The notes under the pieces are model-generated. The model had not been told where the DNA came from. It was given only the letters and a program-made list of their open reading frames with translations, and did not search any database. From NCBI GenBank assembly GCA_033239525.1, contig BSYO01000023.1:12354158-12418157 (forward strand): DNA of 64,000 nucleotides. The letters run 5' to 3'. The DNA comes from Nepenthes gracilis. Taxonomy: Eukaryota; Streptophyta; Magnoliopsida; Caryophyllales; Nepenthaceae. The translations under genes were made by a program, and so were the position numbers. Shown here one piece after another: positions 46,880 through 59,440 of this stretch. How positions within the stretch are numbered: position 1 is the stretch's first letter; every line of letters begins with the position of its first letter.

Positions 46880-47760
46880 AAGCGCGTATTTTGAGGGGAT
46901 GCTGACCAATTCAATTTAAAAAGGTTACCATTCACTAGAGAAATCCGAATGGAGCCACTTTACAAAAATTTAAAATGCTAACCATAGAATCCTATGATGG
47001 AAGTACTAACCTGATGGACTACCAGGATCTCTTCCACACTCTCCCCGGTTCTCAGGGCCTAAACGATTTGACCACGTGTTAGTGCTTCTCTTTAACCCTC
47101 AAAGGGGACACCCGAACCTGATTCTACGGCTTGTAATCAGACTCCATCAGGTGCCTCCAACAACTTACTAATTGCTTCTTATAAGATTGCCTCCGGTTGA
47201 AAGGAGGACAAACATGCATGACTTTTGAATCGCCCTCAATAGAAGAAAGATGAAAGCCTGAAGCGCTTCTTGGGCCATCTCACTTTCGAAGCCCAAAAAG
47301 TATCCCGATTGACCGATGAGGTAAAATTAAGCACATTCATTGTAATTTTAGAGTCAGGAGACTTTTTCAAAGATCTTGCCCACCAAAATCCTCAAACTTT
47401 TCAAACCATCGCACATGCCTACATAATCGCTGAGGAGGCCAACGAGGCAAAGCGACCAAAACGTTGGGAAAGATCTCATGAAAGACCGTTCTGTTGAAGA
47501 AAGAAGAATGGAGAGAACAACCATTCCCGGAAGTGTCTTTGGACTGAACTAGGCATAAGAAGGGAGTATAGACCTAAGAACATGACTCCCTTGAACGAAA
47601 CTCGCACTAATATCCTGATACATATTAGGGATGAGAAATTCTTAAAATGGCCGAAGGTACTTAAAAACTAAGATGGAGGGGACTAATCAAAGTATTGCTT
47701 GTATCACAAGTTCGCAGGTCACAACACGAAAAATTACCGGGTGTTATAGAAATAAATTAA
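46880..47760 (+). pseudogene. Gypsy gag remnant
   Basis: Pieces of a Retrotrans_gag-type protein in different frames. One piece is SLTLKGD near 47092. The open frame 47270-47497 has SRLTDEVKLSTFIVILESGD and then FFKDLAHQNPQTF and AYIIAEEANEAK. A zinc-knuckle-like YCLYHKFAGHNTKNYR lies at about 47693-47740. Many stops lie between. Confidence 0.75.
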
Positions 47761-47879
47761 AGATTTGATTTGAAAGGGATGCCTAACTCGGTTCCTACGA
47801 AGATCTAGTCGGGCTTCTAGTGGAGCAGACGGAGATGAGACCTTGTAGTCAAAAAATTGAGTCGCAATTGGGGTTATTA

Positions 47880-48375
47880 GTATGAAAACTATACGACTAG
47901 CAATGAACAATACCCAAAACATTTTGGAGTCGGTTACTATAAGCAAAAAGTCGATGGTAGGAGTTAATGGTGATGTTATTAGTTTTAGTAACAAAAATAT
48001 GACGAATGTATCTACTCTCTACTCTGATCCCTCGGTTGTATCTACCATTGTTTTGGCTGGTATTGTGGACTATTAAATGAAACAAGTATTTGTTAATAAT
48101 GAAAATTCTAAAAATTTACTTTACCTTGATGCATAATTTAAATTGGGTCAAAAAAAAGTCAAATAAAGCTTACCAAATGATCCTTATACGAGTTGGACAA
48201 TGAGCCAATACTTGTCCAGAGGATCGTCCAACTGGAAGTTACATTGGGGACTAATCCAAAGATAGCTTCCGAGATACTTACTTTCTTAGTAGTAGACCTT
48301 CCATTGGACTACAATGTCATTATCAGACATCCCTGCCTAACCATTTTCGGGACAGTGACCTCGATCCTATACTAA
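47880..48375 (+). pseudogene. Gypsy protease region remnant
   Basis: VFVNNENSKNLLYLDA near 48085 stands where Tat-type proteases have VDNGSSADILY-like sequence. FLVVDLPLDYNVIIRHPCL (48280-48335) corresponds to the conserved FLVVD..S.YN.ILGRP motif. The catalytic Asp-Asn/Ser-Gly triplet is no longer intact. Confidence 0.7.
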
Positions 48376-48879
48376 AAAATAAATTTTCGTATTCCATACG
48401 GTATATGTGAGGTCCTTGGTGACCAAGTGGTTGGGTAGACAAGTTACCCGTCCCAAGTCATTCAAGCACATCATAGCTCACCAGTTAAAGACTTCGATTT
48501 CTGTGATGAGATCACCTTACTGCAAGCCCAATCTAACGAGTCCATGGACCAAGTTTTCTTGGATCCCAATCATTCAAAAAAGTGTGTGCGAATTAGAAGC
48601 TCCTTATCAGAACTCCTTAGAGACTAGCTAATAGGCTTTCTTTGGTAGAATTCCGATGTATTCGCTTGAATGCCCGTGGACAAGTTAGGGATACCGATCG
48701 GAGTAATGGTCCATAAAATGAGACTAGATCCCAGTCATAAGCCTATCGGGTAGAAGTAGAGAAACTACTCTATTAAGAAACCGATTGCTATCCTGGAAGA
48801 AGTTAAAAAATTGCTTGATACGGATTCATCAGGGAGAACTAATATTCGGGCTGGCTTTCTAACACGGTCCTTATCAAGA

Positions 48880-49700
48880 AAAGCAGCAAAAAATGAAGGA
48901 TGTGCGCCGACTTTATCGACGCCAACAACGCATGTCTGAAAGACAATTTCCTACTTATAAGGATCGACCTGTTAGTAAACTCTACGACCGACCATGAACT
49001 GTTAAGTTTCATGGACGTCTACTCTGACTACAACCAAATCAGGATAAGCCCAGAGAACGAAGAGCATACATTATTTACTACCGATCAAGGGATATATTGC
49101 CAAAAGGTCATATCCTTAGGATTGATGAATATCGGAGTGACCTATTAGCGACTCGTAAATAAGATATTCGGGGTCCAAATTGGCCAAAACATGAAAGTGC
49201 ACGTGGATGACATGCTCGTTAAAAGCAAAGCAACTACAGATCATATCTGTGACCTCGGTGAGACATTGAGCGTCCTTTGAACATATCAGATAAAACTAAA
49301 TTCAACTAAATGTGTATTTGGAGTGACCATTGGAAAGTTCCCAAGCTTTATTGTCTTGCAACGAGAGAACAAAGAAAATCCCAAAAAAATAAAGGCAGTC
49401 CTTAATATGAACGCACCTCAAATTGTAAAGAAAGTTCAGAAGTTCATTGGGAGGCTTGCGGCTCTCTCTCAATTCTTGGCAAAATCTGCAGAGAAATAAC
49501 TACCACTTTTTAAAGCTTTGAGAAGAACAAAAACTGCCGATTTTCAATGGACGATTGACTATGAAACTACCTTCCAGGAGCTAAAAGAATACCTTGCTAA
49601 TCCTCCTCTTCTAATGTCCCCACAAGAGGGTGATGAGCTATACTTATATTTAGCGGTGTCCGACGTCGTGTTCAGCTTGATTTTGATATGATAGCTTCCC
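48880..49700 (+). pseudogene. Gypsy reverse transcriptase remnant
   Basis: MCADFIDANNACLKDNF, LLSFMDVYSDYNQI and ISLGLMNIGVTY fall in one frame (48900-49148). The catalytic block reads HVDDMLVKSK at 49200-49229; active members have YVDDM. Then come KLNSTKCVFGV and the linker KFIGRLAALSQFLAKSAEK. Single stops interrupt the frame (at 49147 and near 49278). Confidence 0.88.
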
Positions 49701-50049
49701 AACAGACATCGTTCAGTGTATTATGTTAGTAAGGTTTTGAAATATTCAGAAACCGCTACTCACATACAGAGAAAATGGCCTTGGCGCTTGTCTATTCAGC
49801 CCGAAAGTTGCATCTTTACTTTCAAGCACATAAGATAGTGGTTCTGACTGACAAACCTTTGAAATACATCTTGCAGAAACTAGATCTCTAAACGATTGGT
49901 CAAATGGGCCATTGAGTTAGGTGAATTCGATGTAGAGTTTTGACTTAGGGTGACCCTGAAGGGTCAACCTTAATAGACTTTATTGTTAAAATAACAACCT
50001 CAACTCTGAAAATATTCAATCTCGTCGGGAACGATGGCCAACAAAAGGC

Positions 50050-50626
50050 TCCAGCATAGACTTTAAATGTGGACGATTTCTCAGTGAATGCAGGCAGTGG
50101 AGCAGGCGCAGTCGTGATAGCTCTCAATAGGTCCAAGATAAAGTACTTTATAACTCTTAGATTCCCAACTACCAATAACGCTGTTAAGTATGAGACGTTA
50201 CTTATTGGACTTCGACTAGCCAAGGAGTGTTCAGCAAAAAACCTAATTATCAACAGTGACACAGAACTGATTATAAATTAGGTCCAAGGACATGTTGAGG
50301 CATAAAACCCTCAACTTTCCAAGTACCTAACCAAAATAAGGGGACTAGCGGCGGTATTTGACACCATGGAAGTGATTAACACATCCAGGGAAGAGAACGA
50401 GAAGGCCGATCGATTGGCAAAAGTTGCAGCAACCGGAAACCTAGAGCAATATGTGCAGGAGATTCATGAAGTTCTCAGCACACCCAACATCGACGATCCA
50501 GAATGCAAAATGCTGCCGATAATAGACGCTGAAAATTGGATGACACTGTATAGAAGATATTTAGCCGATGGTACACTATCAGAGAACATTGGAGAGGCCA
50601 AACACATAAAAAAGACAGCAGGCTAG
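50050..50626 (+). pseudogene. Gypsy RNase H remnant
   Basis: GAGAVVIALNR, NNAVKYETLLIGLRLAKE and INSDTELIIN are the usual RNase H blocks (NNAAEYEALIAGL and SDSQLV types). The second block has Lys-Tyr-Glu with the active Glu retained. After stops, NTSREENEKADRLAKVA follows (50383-50433) with the HxxxxNxxAD-like end. Confidence 0.8.
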
Positions 50627-50639
50627 TACATTATCAATG

Positions 50640-51700
50640 ATGGGAGACTGTATCATCGTGCATACTTCACTCCCTACATGCGTTGTCTCAGCCAGAAGAG
50701 GCTGACTATGCACTGGAGGAGGTGCATCTTGACATCTGCGGATCTCACATTAGAGGAAAGAATCTAACATTTAAGATTATGTACCAAGGTTATTACTTAC
50801 TCACTATGAAATATGACGCCATAGACTTTATACGAAAATATGAAAATTACTAGATTCACAGGAGCTTCTCCCATTGGTCTCATACGGAGCTCCAAGCCTT
50901 GCAGATACATTGGTCATTCGCACAGTGGGGTCTTGATATACTCGAACTCCTATTTATCGTGTTTGGACAAAGAAAGTTTGTCATTATTAGCATTGACTAT
51001 TTCACCAAATGGGCCAAGGCCTCCCCACTGGCCAAAATAATTGGGAAGAATGCCACCGAATTTGTTCGAAAAAACAAAGTTTGTAGATTCGTAATTTCAG
51101 AAGTCATAGTGATTGACAACGAAATCTAATTCATTATCAAGTAGTTCACTAAATACTTGTGAGTTTAAAAATAAGACTAGCACACACCTCCATTGTACAT
51201 CCACAAGCCGACAGACAAGTAGGGGTAATCAACCTTATACTACTATATGGGTTAGAAATAAAGTTGGAAAACATTGAGAGCTCCTGGGTGGATGAATTAT
51301 CATTCGTGCCTTGGTCATATAGGATGACATTCAGAGAACCAACACACGAGACACCTTTCAGCCTATGTTACGCTACCGAGGTAGTCATCCCGGTAAAAAT
51401 TGGACTACCCAGCCTCCCGGTTAAATATTTTAACCTAGTTAGCAACTCTCAGAAGCACCAAGAACGTCTCGATTGACTTGAAGAAGCTCGGGATGTAGCA
51501 TGCATTTGGACAACAGCTTACCAGCAACAAATAGCATGATATTATAACAAAAAGGTGAAAGCTCACCAGTTTGAGGTGAGAGACTTAGTCTTATAGAGTA
51601 TAGAGGCAAGAAGTAAAATGCCAATTGTAACAAACTATCATCGAATTGGGAGGGGCCATTCTTTGTCTCCACAATTCTCAGAAATGAAACGTACATGTCA
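50640..51700 (+). pseudogene. Gypsy integrase remnant
   Basis: WGLDILELLF (first catalytic Asp), IISIDYFTKWAKASPLAK, VCRFVISEVIVIDNEI (second Asp in place of SDNGTQF), and HPQADRQVGVIN where the third acidic residue lies (Glu lost or shifted). The later part keeps WSYRMTFREPTHETPFSL and CYATEVVIPVKIGLPSL. Stops break it at 51127 and later. Confidence 0.85.
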
Positions 51701-52599
51701 TGCACTCATAATGGAAAATTTGTCTCCCAAATTTGGAATGCTTCTCACCTCAAGAAGTACTACCAGTAGGTTTACGAAGTACTCAGGTAAAATTAGTGCG
51801 CATCATTCTGATTGCTTGAAAAATGTGTCACATTCTATTAACAAAATGATTGTTCCTTTCTTTGTTGTTTGTTATTCATATGAGTGCTTGTTTGTCTTCC
51901 CATATAATCACATGACTTAGACTGCCTTTAAATTAGGTAAAGTCACCTTTGCTTGTCCTTCAAGCCATTTAACAACAGTCAAAAAAAATCTCAGTCATGT
52001 TATCGAGTGGCCCACACGTGGTCGGGCACGCAAAACTTAGGGGGCTTTTATAGCAGGCTTGCAAAGATCTCCTCTCGAAGGAGGTAGTATCGTCAGCCAA
52101 TCATGGTCGAAGGAGGTAGTGTCGTCAGCCATTTAATAATGTCCTTTCATTGGACCAAGTGCTAATAGTTTAAGAGTAGACGACGACCTAAGATTCTCCT
52201 TATTCCAGTAATGATAGCTACAATGCCTAACTAGCACACCTAAATAGATAAATAAATAAAAAGAGAGAGATATAGAAAAGAAACTCAATACATGTACGAA
52301 GGCATTAGCAACAACAAATTGAGTACATTTCATTAAGGAGATTAATGTATAAAAAAAAAGATAGGAGGGGGACTCTTTAAAGCTCGGTGGAGGACTAAAG
52401 GTTCCTACCAAATACGATGAAAGCACCTCATTCTCTCTAGGACAGCCCAACATATCTGACGGACGTTGGGCATTAACGTTCCTTGGATGGAGTATAGAAA
52501 GTGGGAAATTCGAAACCACTGGCTTTATTATGCACTAGTAGGGGCCAATGCCATCCTAGTACTTGCAATCTAATGCTTGCTTGATATCATCTACCTTAA

Positions 52600-54321
52600 C
52601 CGAGGTCCTTAATTCATCATCGGGTTGAAGGTTTTGGTCCCGTAGGAGAGTGTATTGTTGTTGCTGTTCCCTAAGTAAGTCCTCGAGGGAAGATACCTTG
52701 GCCTTTGTCTCAGATAGCTTATGTTCAAGCCGAGAAGCCAGTCCTCTACAGCCAATAACTTCTCCTGTTCAATAAAAGTCTGAGTTAGGCGGTCAGCAAT
52801 AGAGGTAAGTTGGCGTGCCAATTCATGTCACTGCAAATAGGGAATGAGTTAGACAATTGACAACAAAATTGAAACAAGAAAGAGAAGAGATATTCGGCCT
52901 ATACCATAGCAAAGGATGAACTCTCCGAGGATGGACTGCTAGATAAAGTCATTAATGCCCCTCGGACTTTGCATTCTAGAGGCTATAAGTAGGGTCCCTA
53001 GGCTTGAATGTTCACTTGGACCTTAGGCACATGAGGTTCGATCTCAGCAGCCGCATCGGCCACTTCTACATGTCCCTCGGCTTGAATATTCATTTGGACT
53101 TCTGGCGTACGGGGTTGGGTCTCAGCAGGCACCTCGGTCACCTACACAGTTCCATCGGTCTCGGCCTCCTCTTCGTCCTCCGTTTCAGGGGGCTCAGAAC
53201 ATAACATTTTAGCCGCCCCAAAATTGTTTTGACCTCTATCTCCCCTCGGACTTCGGGCTCAAGGGCCTTGACAATTTCAGCTACTCCAATAACCTCGATG
53301 ATCTCCCCGTCTTGAACCTTGGTTGAAACAGGAGGCACAAAAAGCTCGCCTCCCTTTGACGGAACGACAGCCACAGATACCTTGGTTGATGAGGAAGGAG
53401 GGGCAAGAGCCGCTCTCCTTGAAGATTTTTTCGCTCTCTCTGGCCTCTCAATGGCGACACGATCCTCATTGGAGGAAGACTGGGGCATAGTCACTTGACA
53501 CCCGGAGACATCTTCAGGAGAGTCGTTGATATGCAGTGATCTTTTCTTTCTTTTTGGCTTCCTTCTAGGTAATGGAGACACCTTTGTCCCCTATAAGCAG
53601 GGTTCCCATTTTACCTCTATAAAAGCCTTAATTGATAGCCAACAATTTTTCTTATTTTCGTGAAAGGTGTTGTCATGGGCCTAAATAAGGTCAGTCAATT
53701 TCTCTACCATTGCCTTCTCATCATTTGATGGTTTGGTGGTAAAGGATTCTTTCACATTATCCCATTCATTTGAGAGGTCACACCTAGAAGGAACCGTCAA
53801 GAAAAAGTATCGTTCCTTTCACCTCTTTGCCGAGTCGGGGTTTCCTCTGCTCAAATCAAACTCTGAGCGAGGGCAAACCAAGTCCAATGAAATCAAAAGA
53901 CCACCTTTACAGTCATGGCATTTAGCTCAAGGCCATAGTGGCGTGCGAAAGTACACAGTGAAACCAAATAACATATAGCGTTAGGTTGCTATCATGCAAC
54001 CAAAACCCCTAAAGTCGCAAGAATTCGACGTAGCTCCAGCGCCAATGGAAAACAAAGACCCACCTTTAAATGGGTCTCATAAACGACAATGAATCCCTTG
54101 GGTGGTAAATAGGCCCATTCGTCCCTACTCGGCAGCAAGTGCACCACGGAGGAAGAAATCTTGTACCAAACACGCAGATATTCCATGTCCTTTGAAGAAA
54201 GAATGGACCCGATATTGGCTACACTAGGCGCCTTAAGCGGATGAGAGAATTTCAAAGCAAGAACAGGAAGTAGAGAAGATTTGGAGTGCGGTTTAAATAG
54301 AGTAAGGCAAAATGACACCAT
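52600..54321 (-). pseudogene. Antisense extra ORF (Transposase_28-like) of the large gypsy element
   Basis: On the minus strand, between integrase and 3' LTR. The frame from 54321 to 53992 holds APSVANIGSIL, a YEAHLR-like VVYETHLKVGLCFPLALEL and LATLGVLVA, matching the extra ORFs at 18761 and 22944. Further parts are broken. The frame 53581-53138 has a basic start (RRKPKRKKR) and an acidic, Val/Pro-rich linker. The frame 52821-52609 is a helical C-terminal part. Strand and position show directly that these extra ORFs run antisense to pol. Confidence 0.7.
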
Positions 54322-54384
54322 GAAGAAAATTCAAAAGTTGCCCCTGTAATGCTGTGACACGTGTCAAAGCCCCGTGGATTCTAT

Positions 54385-54432
54385 CTGACGCAGTAATAAT
54401 GACTGACGCTAGTAATTATGATTGACGCAGCT
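54385..54432 (-). promoter_or_regulatory. Triple TGACGC repeat upstream of the antisense extra ORF
   Basis: TGACGC occurs three times at about 20-bp spacing (near 54388, 54409 and 54430) on the plus strand, 70-110 bp upstream of the extra ORF. TGACG is the core bound by TGA-type bZIP factors. This is a motif observation only. Confidence 0.35.
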
Positions 54433-54612
54433 TGGATGGGATGATTATGGAGTAGGACTAGTTTCGTGACTTTTCACATTTAATGCTTCTACTGATGGTA
54501 CACGCATGTGAAATAATGACTGGCGGATTGAAATGACATATCTGGATGACCGATGTCACTCAGTAAACATACTGAAAGGTTGAAATACAAGCCTCCTAGT
54601 ATGAGGGCCTAG

Positions 54613-55261
54613 TGATGGATTTGGTCAGTCTTGCCCAATCAAAGAGCTCATCGGCAAAAATGATTCACTCAGAATCGGACTGATCTAGTTGACCTAAATG
54701 GCCCAAAAGGACTAATGGATTTGTCGGTCCGGTTCGAACGGCCCCCTTCACTTCATGTGTGCTGATGAAACTTACTGTAATCGATCAGAACGGTATAATG
54801 GCCAACCACCTCGTCTTATTCAAACAATTTCGTGGACAATTGTCAGTGCATAAGGACGACATGACCACTGACAACTTTATAAATATCCCCTCACTCAACA
54901 AGAATGTGGGGGTTAGAAATACTCTTAGAGTGGCAAGATATCATAAAAATAAAATGCTTTTCTCATAGGTGCATATCTCTCAAGAAAGATGCTCCCCACT
55001 GCCCAATTCATCATATATGCATTAACGCACTCATCTGGTATTCTCCTTCTTTCTTTTTTCATAAAAAAGTTATTAATCTGAGTATCAGAGGATACATTGG
55101 GAGTAAGTTTCACAAATTCTTTGAGTTCTTATTTATTTATTGTGATATATAGAATCCAGATTTAAGAATACGAAGACCGGACTGGTATAAGATCAACCCA
55201 ATGTAAAGATTCGATTCATAGTTTCCTAATCCATATAGTAATCTAGACCCTGGATGCATCA
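54613..55261 (+). repeat. 3' LTR of the large gypsy element
   Basis: 649 bp, TGATGGATTTGG...GGATGCATCA, preceded by a purine-rich GAGGGCCTAG. It contains CTCATAGGTGCATATC-type unique LTR sequence and no gene. Confidence 0.85.
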
Positions 55262-55266
55262 AATCC

Positions 55267-55469
55267 TAATATAAGTCCCAAATTATACAGAATGTAATAA
55301 TCGAATGTACAATAAATTCAAATATAAATCTCAAAATAAATCAAATATAAATTTAAATAAAAATATATGTAAACCAAAATTTTAAATATCCACCATCTAT
55401 ATCCTACAAGTATCAAATACCCTCTAATTTGAAAGGTTAAAAGATAAGATAGATTATGAATTTAAAATT

Positions 55470-55474
<5 letters not shown>
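55267..55474. other. AT-rich sequence beyond the gypsy element
   Basis: Continues the flank interrupted at 46318; no feature of its own. Confidence 0.4.
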
Positions 55475-55554
<80 letters not shown>

Positions 55555-56885
55555 CGTGTGTGATAATAAAATATATCAACAAAGCAGAACAAATGAACAA
55601 AAAATAATAATAATAAAACACATATTAAATCTGGCCCATCAAATATTCAAATATATCAAATATCCAATTACGAATATCTAACTTTGATTTCTTATACAAA
55701 ATTCACAACCCATTTATGAATATCAAATGACATCAAATTATCTAAAATCGTCATATCATTATCAAATTATTTTGATTGCTCAAACCCAATATATGATATT
55801 TATGATGACTATATGAACCTGCAAATATCAAGGGCCAAAATATTCGCAGTATCAATAAGATGCAAGTAAAATTTTTAAAATCTAAAACATGTCAAATCTG
55901 AAACTTAATGATAAATTGACCAATTTTAGGAAAGAATTACACATGCTAATGATAATTTTAACCAAGAAAACTACAATTTAGACCAATAGCAGGTCGTTTA
56001 TAAAAATTTTTCTATAAACGAGATTAATGTTATTTTTTATCACTCATAAAAAATATACAACTTCAAATGTACTTAATATATATTTAAATGTCATAATGTA
56101 TTATTTTTATTCAATTTTTTGTGATTATTCTAAGAAAATATCAAACGATAGATTTTATCACAAATTATAAATTTTTTTGTTTCAATAGAAAGAGTACAAA
56201 ATAAAAATTTACACCCTACGAGAAAATACAAACTTACATAGAGACAAAATAAAATTTAGTCCAAATAACTAATATTGAATACTATATGTAAGGATAAATA
56301 CACATATTTTATATCTTTTATTTTACAAACATGTCTATACATATTATATTATCTCAAAATATTTATTTAACCTGTAAAAAATAAACAACCTTCTTAAATC
56401 TTTAGTAAAATTTAACAAAATTTTAAATAAATGGTAAAATTCACACACATATAATAATATATAAAGCAAGAGTTTTGAAATAGATAAGATGATAAGTATA
56501 TATAATAAAATAAAATTAATGACTTTTGAAAATAGGCTAAAAAAATAAGTTTAGAAATACTCGACATCTACTTATGATCTAATAGATGTAGCTCTCAAAA
56601 ATTTTAAAATCTTTTTCCTCCTTTTTCTCTCTCATCTTCTTTCTTTACTCCTCTCCGTTTTCTCTTTCTTCTCTTCTTTCTTTCCCACAAAATGTTCCCA
56701 CAAAATGTTCAAACAATGCTTAGGTACACTTTTATAATATAATTGATGTACAAGCATGCACATTAAACGTGCATTAGGCACTTTTAATATGCTCTCTCTA
56801 GGCACAAGTGCCACATCAAGCGGGGTTTAGCCACCAACATTTTACATAACTGTACATGAGCGCCCCATAAGTGCATAACAGCTGT
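55400..56885. repeat. AT-rich direct repeat, right copy
   Basis: Counterpart of 44350-46030, see that entry for shared landmarks. Together they bracket the gypsy element and may be the two LTRs, or two halves, of an older element into which it inserted. Confidence 0.5.
55475..55551. repeat. (TA)n microsatellite
   Basis: About 38 uninterrupted TA units, followed by GTGCGTGTGTG. Confidence 0.97.
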
Positions 56886-56929
56886 GTGACTTTTATTTTA
56901 AACTCATATAAAAGCAAGATAGTCACCCT

Positions 56930-57615
56930 TCATGTACTATTTTTTATAATATAATTATCTTTTAATTGATCTAAAAGTATTTTAGCGTCATAATTTATAA
57001 ATAAAAATTAGGACATTACAATTCAATACATGTATAAGAATTTCATAGATACCCATCAAGTGTACAACTACTGTCTCAAAATACACGAACATGGAGGTAG
57101 GTGCTAGTCAGGCATTACCATGATTCCTTCACGTTTTGATTTGTTTTCAAAATTTATCATATATTTATTTTTTAAATTGACCAAATACATTATAATATCA
57201 TAAATTATGAATGAAAAATATCGAGCATTATATTTCACTATTAATTTTCTCTTCAATACTTGTCATTCTATTTATAAATACTGAGCATTACAGTTTGTTC
57301 TCATTTTTTTTCTTTAATGCTTGTCATTCTTTTTATAAATCCTGAGCGTTACATTTATTATTTAAATTGATCTAATGTATTATAATATCATAAATTATAA
57401 ATAAAAAATATCAATCGTTATGTTTTGCTCTCATATTATTCTTCAAAACTTGTCATTCTCTTTATAAACACCTGACATTTTCTTTGTTTTACATTTATTA
57501 TTTGAATTGACCAAATATATTATAATATAATAAATTATGAATGAAAAATATCTAGCACTACATTTCATTCTCATTTTTTTCTTCAATGCTTGTTATTCTC
57601 TTAATAAATACTGTT
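56930..57615. repeat. Degenerate tandem repeats
   Basis: The block ATTTATT.TTTAAATTGACC, ATTATAATATCATAAATTATGAATG and AAAAATATC.AGCATTA recurs near 57161, 57352 and 57491, with a more diverged copy near 56960. A sub-unit CTTCAATACTTGTCATTCT..TTATAAATACTGAGCATTA is itself repeated between them. Confidence 0.7.
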
Positions 57616-58690
57616 ACAGCACATCTAAATTCTGATTTATATCATCTTCATAAAAAAATTTAAAAAATATCATTAGCTAATATAACAAATAGAATTCAAT
57701 TCTTGAAAAGTAAATTAAAAAAATACATTCAATTATTTTAAAAATCTTTTAAAAAGATAATATTTAATTGGTATATACATCAATATAGACAATATGATAT
57801 GCAATATGAATTGTCATTAATATCTAAATTTAAAATAGTAATATATAAACGGCCTAATTTATATATATTAAGAGACAATTTAGTGTAATTATTCCAATTA
57901 TTTTAATTTAGCTCATTATAAAATCTTAGTCCGATAATTTTTTGATATAATTTAAATGGGCTTTTGCATGAAAATCATAGTGTTAAATGTGCTGTTATTT
58001 AAGTTCTTTCTTATAAGTAAAATTGTAACAAATTTTGATGATTAATTGATTAACTCTAATCGGTGAATCTTGGGACTTCTCCCAACCTATGAAATGAAAT
58101 ATAAAAATAAAAATACATATTATAAATAATAAGATAGAAATTTATCCAAAATCAATTGAAATTACAATATTTCAAATTAAATTAAACCCTATCATTTCAT
58201 CCCCATTTTAATTACCCAATAATATTTATCCTAATTTTAATTAATTAATTATTTTTGACGAGTTATCCGCTCCCCTCCCTCCTGTTTAATGCTTCCCCCC
58301 TATCGCGCTTCTGACCTGTTCTTTCATTTAATAGTTGAATATTTATGTCGCTTATTGCTAAAATATTATTATTTTTAAATATAAAAAATAATATATAATT
58401 AATACAAATTCTAAATTTAAATAATTTCTTAAAATATTAAATATCTTGTTCATTTACAATCATTTTAGAACTCATCAGGACCTATAGTATTTTTTTTAAA
58501 AAAAAAAATTAAATATATATTTATTTTATATATAGTAAATAAAAAAAATTTAAATATATATTTATTTTTATAAAAAATTAAATATATTGTACGATTTTAT
58601 GGTTATAAAAATTAGACTATGATACACTGTAGATTTGACATTATATATATTTTTTATTAACAGTAAAGCGTGTTGTCAAAGTTAGAGTTT
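57616..58690. other. AT-rich intergenic DNA upstream of the MYB gene
   Basis: No gene recognised. A short C-rich stretch at 58268-58320 is the only break in the AT-rich composition. Confidence 0.5.
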
Positions 58691-59440
58691 AACTTCAACA
58701 AATTGATCATCCAAACAAGGCCTTACGAGAGACCCACACACTCTTTGAGTCTCGATCTCCTGTGCTGTGCTGTTTCTTGCTGGGGAATCCTTGTAGTGCT
58801 GTCAAACACAAGAGCAGAGCATTCAATTGAGTTTTGACGCAGATGGATTTCTATTTTATGCTTAGGGTTTTAATGATTTCCCGAAAACTTCTCTGCTGTT
58901 GACATCAATGAAGAGAGAGGGAGAGAGAGAGAGAGAGGGAGGGAGGAGGGAGACGCATTTAATTCTCTGCGAAGCTTTAAACTCGCTGATCTTTCTCTTT
59001 TCTCTGTCTCGAACAATTATTGCTTCGATTTCCCTCTAAAATTCTATTACTCAAATCGTCTCCTCCGTCAACTCATTTATATTTGTGTGTATATATATAT
59101 ATACGTACATTACCACCTCTACTTGCATTTATGTTCCTCTTCCTCACCGTCTCTTTTTCCATTTGACATCAGAGCATTATTCATTCGACAAGTCGCTTCG
59201 ATTTCTCTCTCTGGATCTTTGCTTTTAAAGCTGATTCGATTTGGATTTTATTGCTGTTGACGGGAGTTGCAGAGTATTATCATTAAACCTCATTTAATCT
59301 AGTACAAAAGAAACACTATCCAGCTGCTTAATCGATCTCTCTCTCTCTTCCTCTCTCTCTGCCAAAAAGCTCGCGCGCGCGCTCTCTCTCTCCCTCCCTC
59401 TGTTACTCGCTCAGTCGGTCTTTGAGAAAGGGTGGAGGAG
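58691..59440 (+). promoter_or_regulatory. MYB promoter and 5' leader
   Basis: The sequence becomes richer in G+C and pyrimidines. It contains a (GA)n run at 58914-58952, a TA run at 59091-59102 and CT-rich runs at 59337-59403 close to the ATG. Pyrimidine-rich leaders are common in plant regulatory genes. The transcription start cannot be fixed by eye. Confidence 0.55.

Larger units (their letters stand above)
46319..55261 (+). mobile_element. Tat-type Ty3/gypsy retrotransposon with antisense extra ORF, heavily decayed
   Basis: The 8943-bp element starts TGATGGGTTTGG and ends GGATGCATCA, with the 5-bp duplication AATCC outside. Plus-strand order: 5' LTR remnant, gag, protease, reverse transcriptase, RNase H, integrase. 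This RT-before-integrase order defines Ty3/gypsy. After integrase comes a minus-strand extra ORF, then the 3' LTR. All coding parts have stops and frameshifts. The 5' LTR shares only about 50 bp with the 3' LTR, so most of it is lost or replaced. Confidence 0.85.

Noticed and set aside
54721..54745. GGTTCGAAC word resembling a tRNA T-loop
   Set aside because: No matching acceptor, D or anticodon arms around it; it is LTR sequence.
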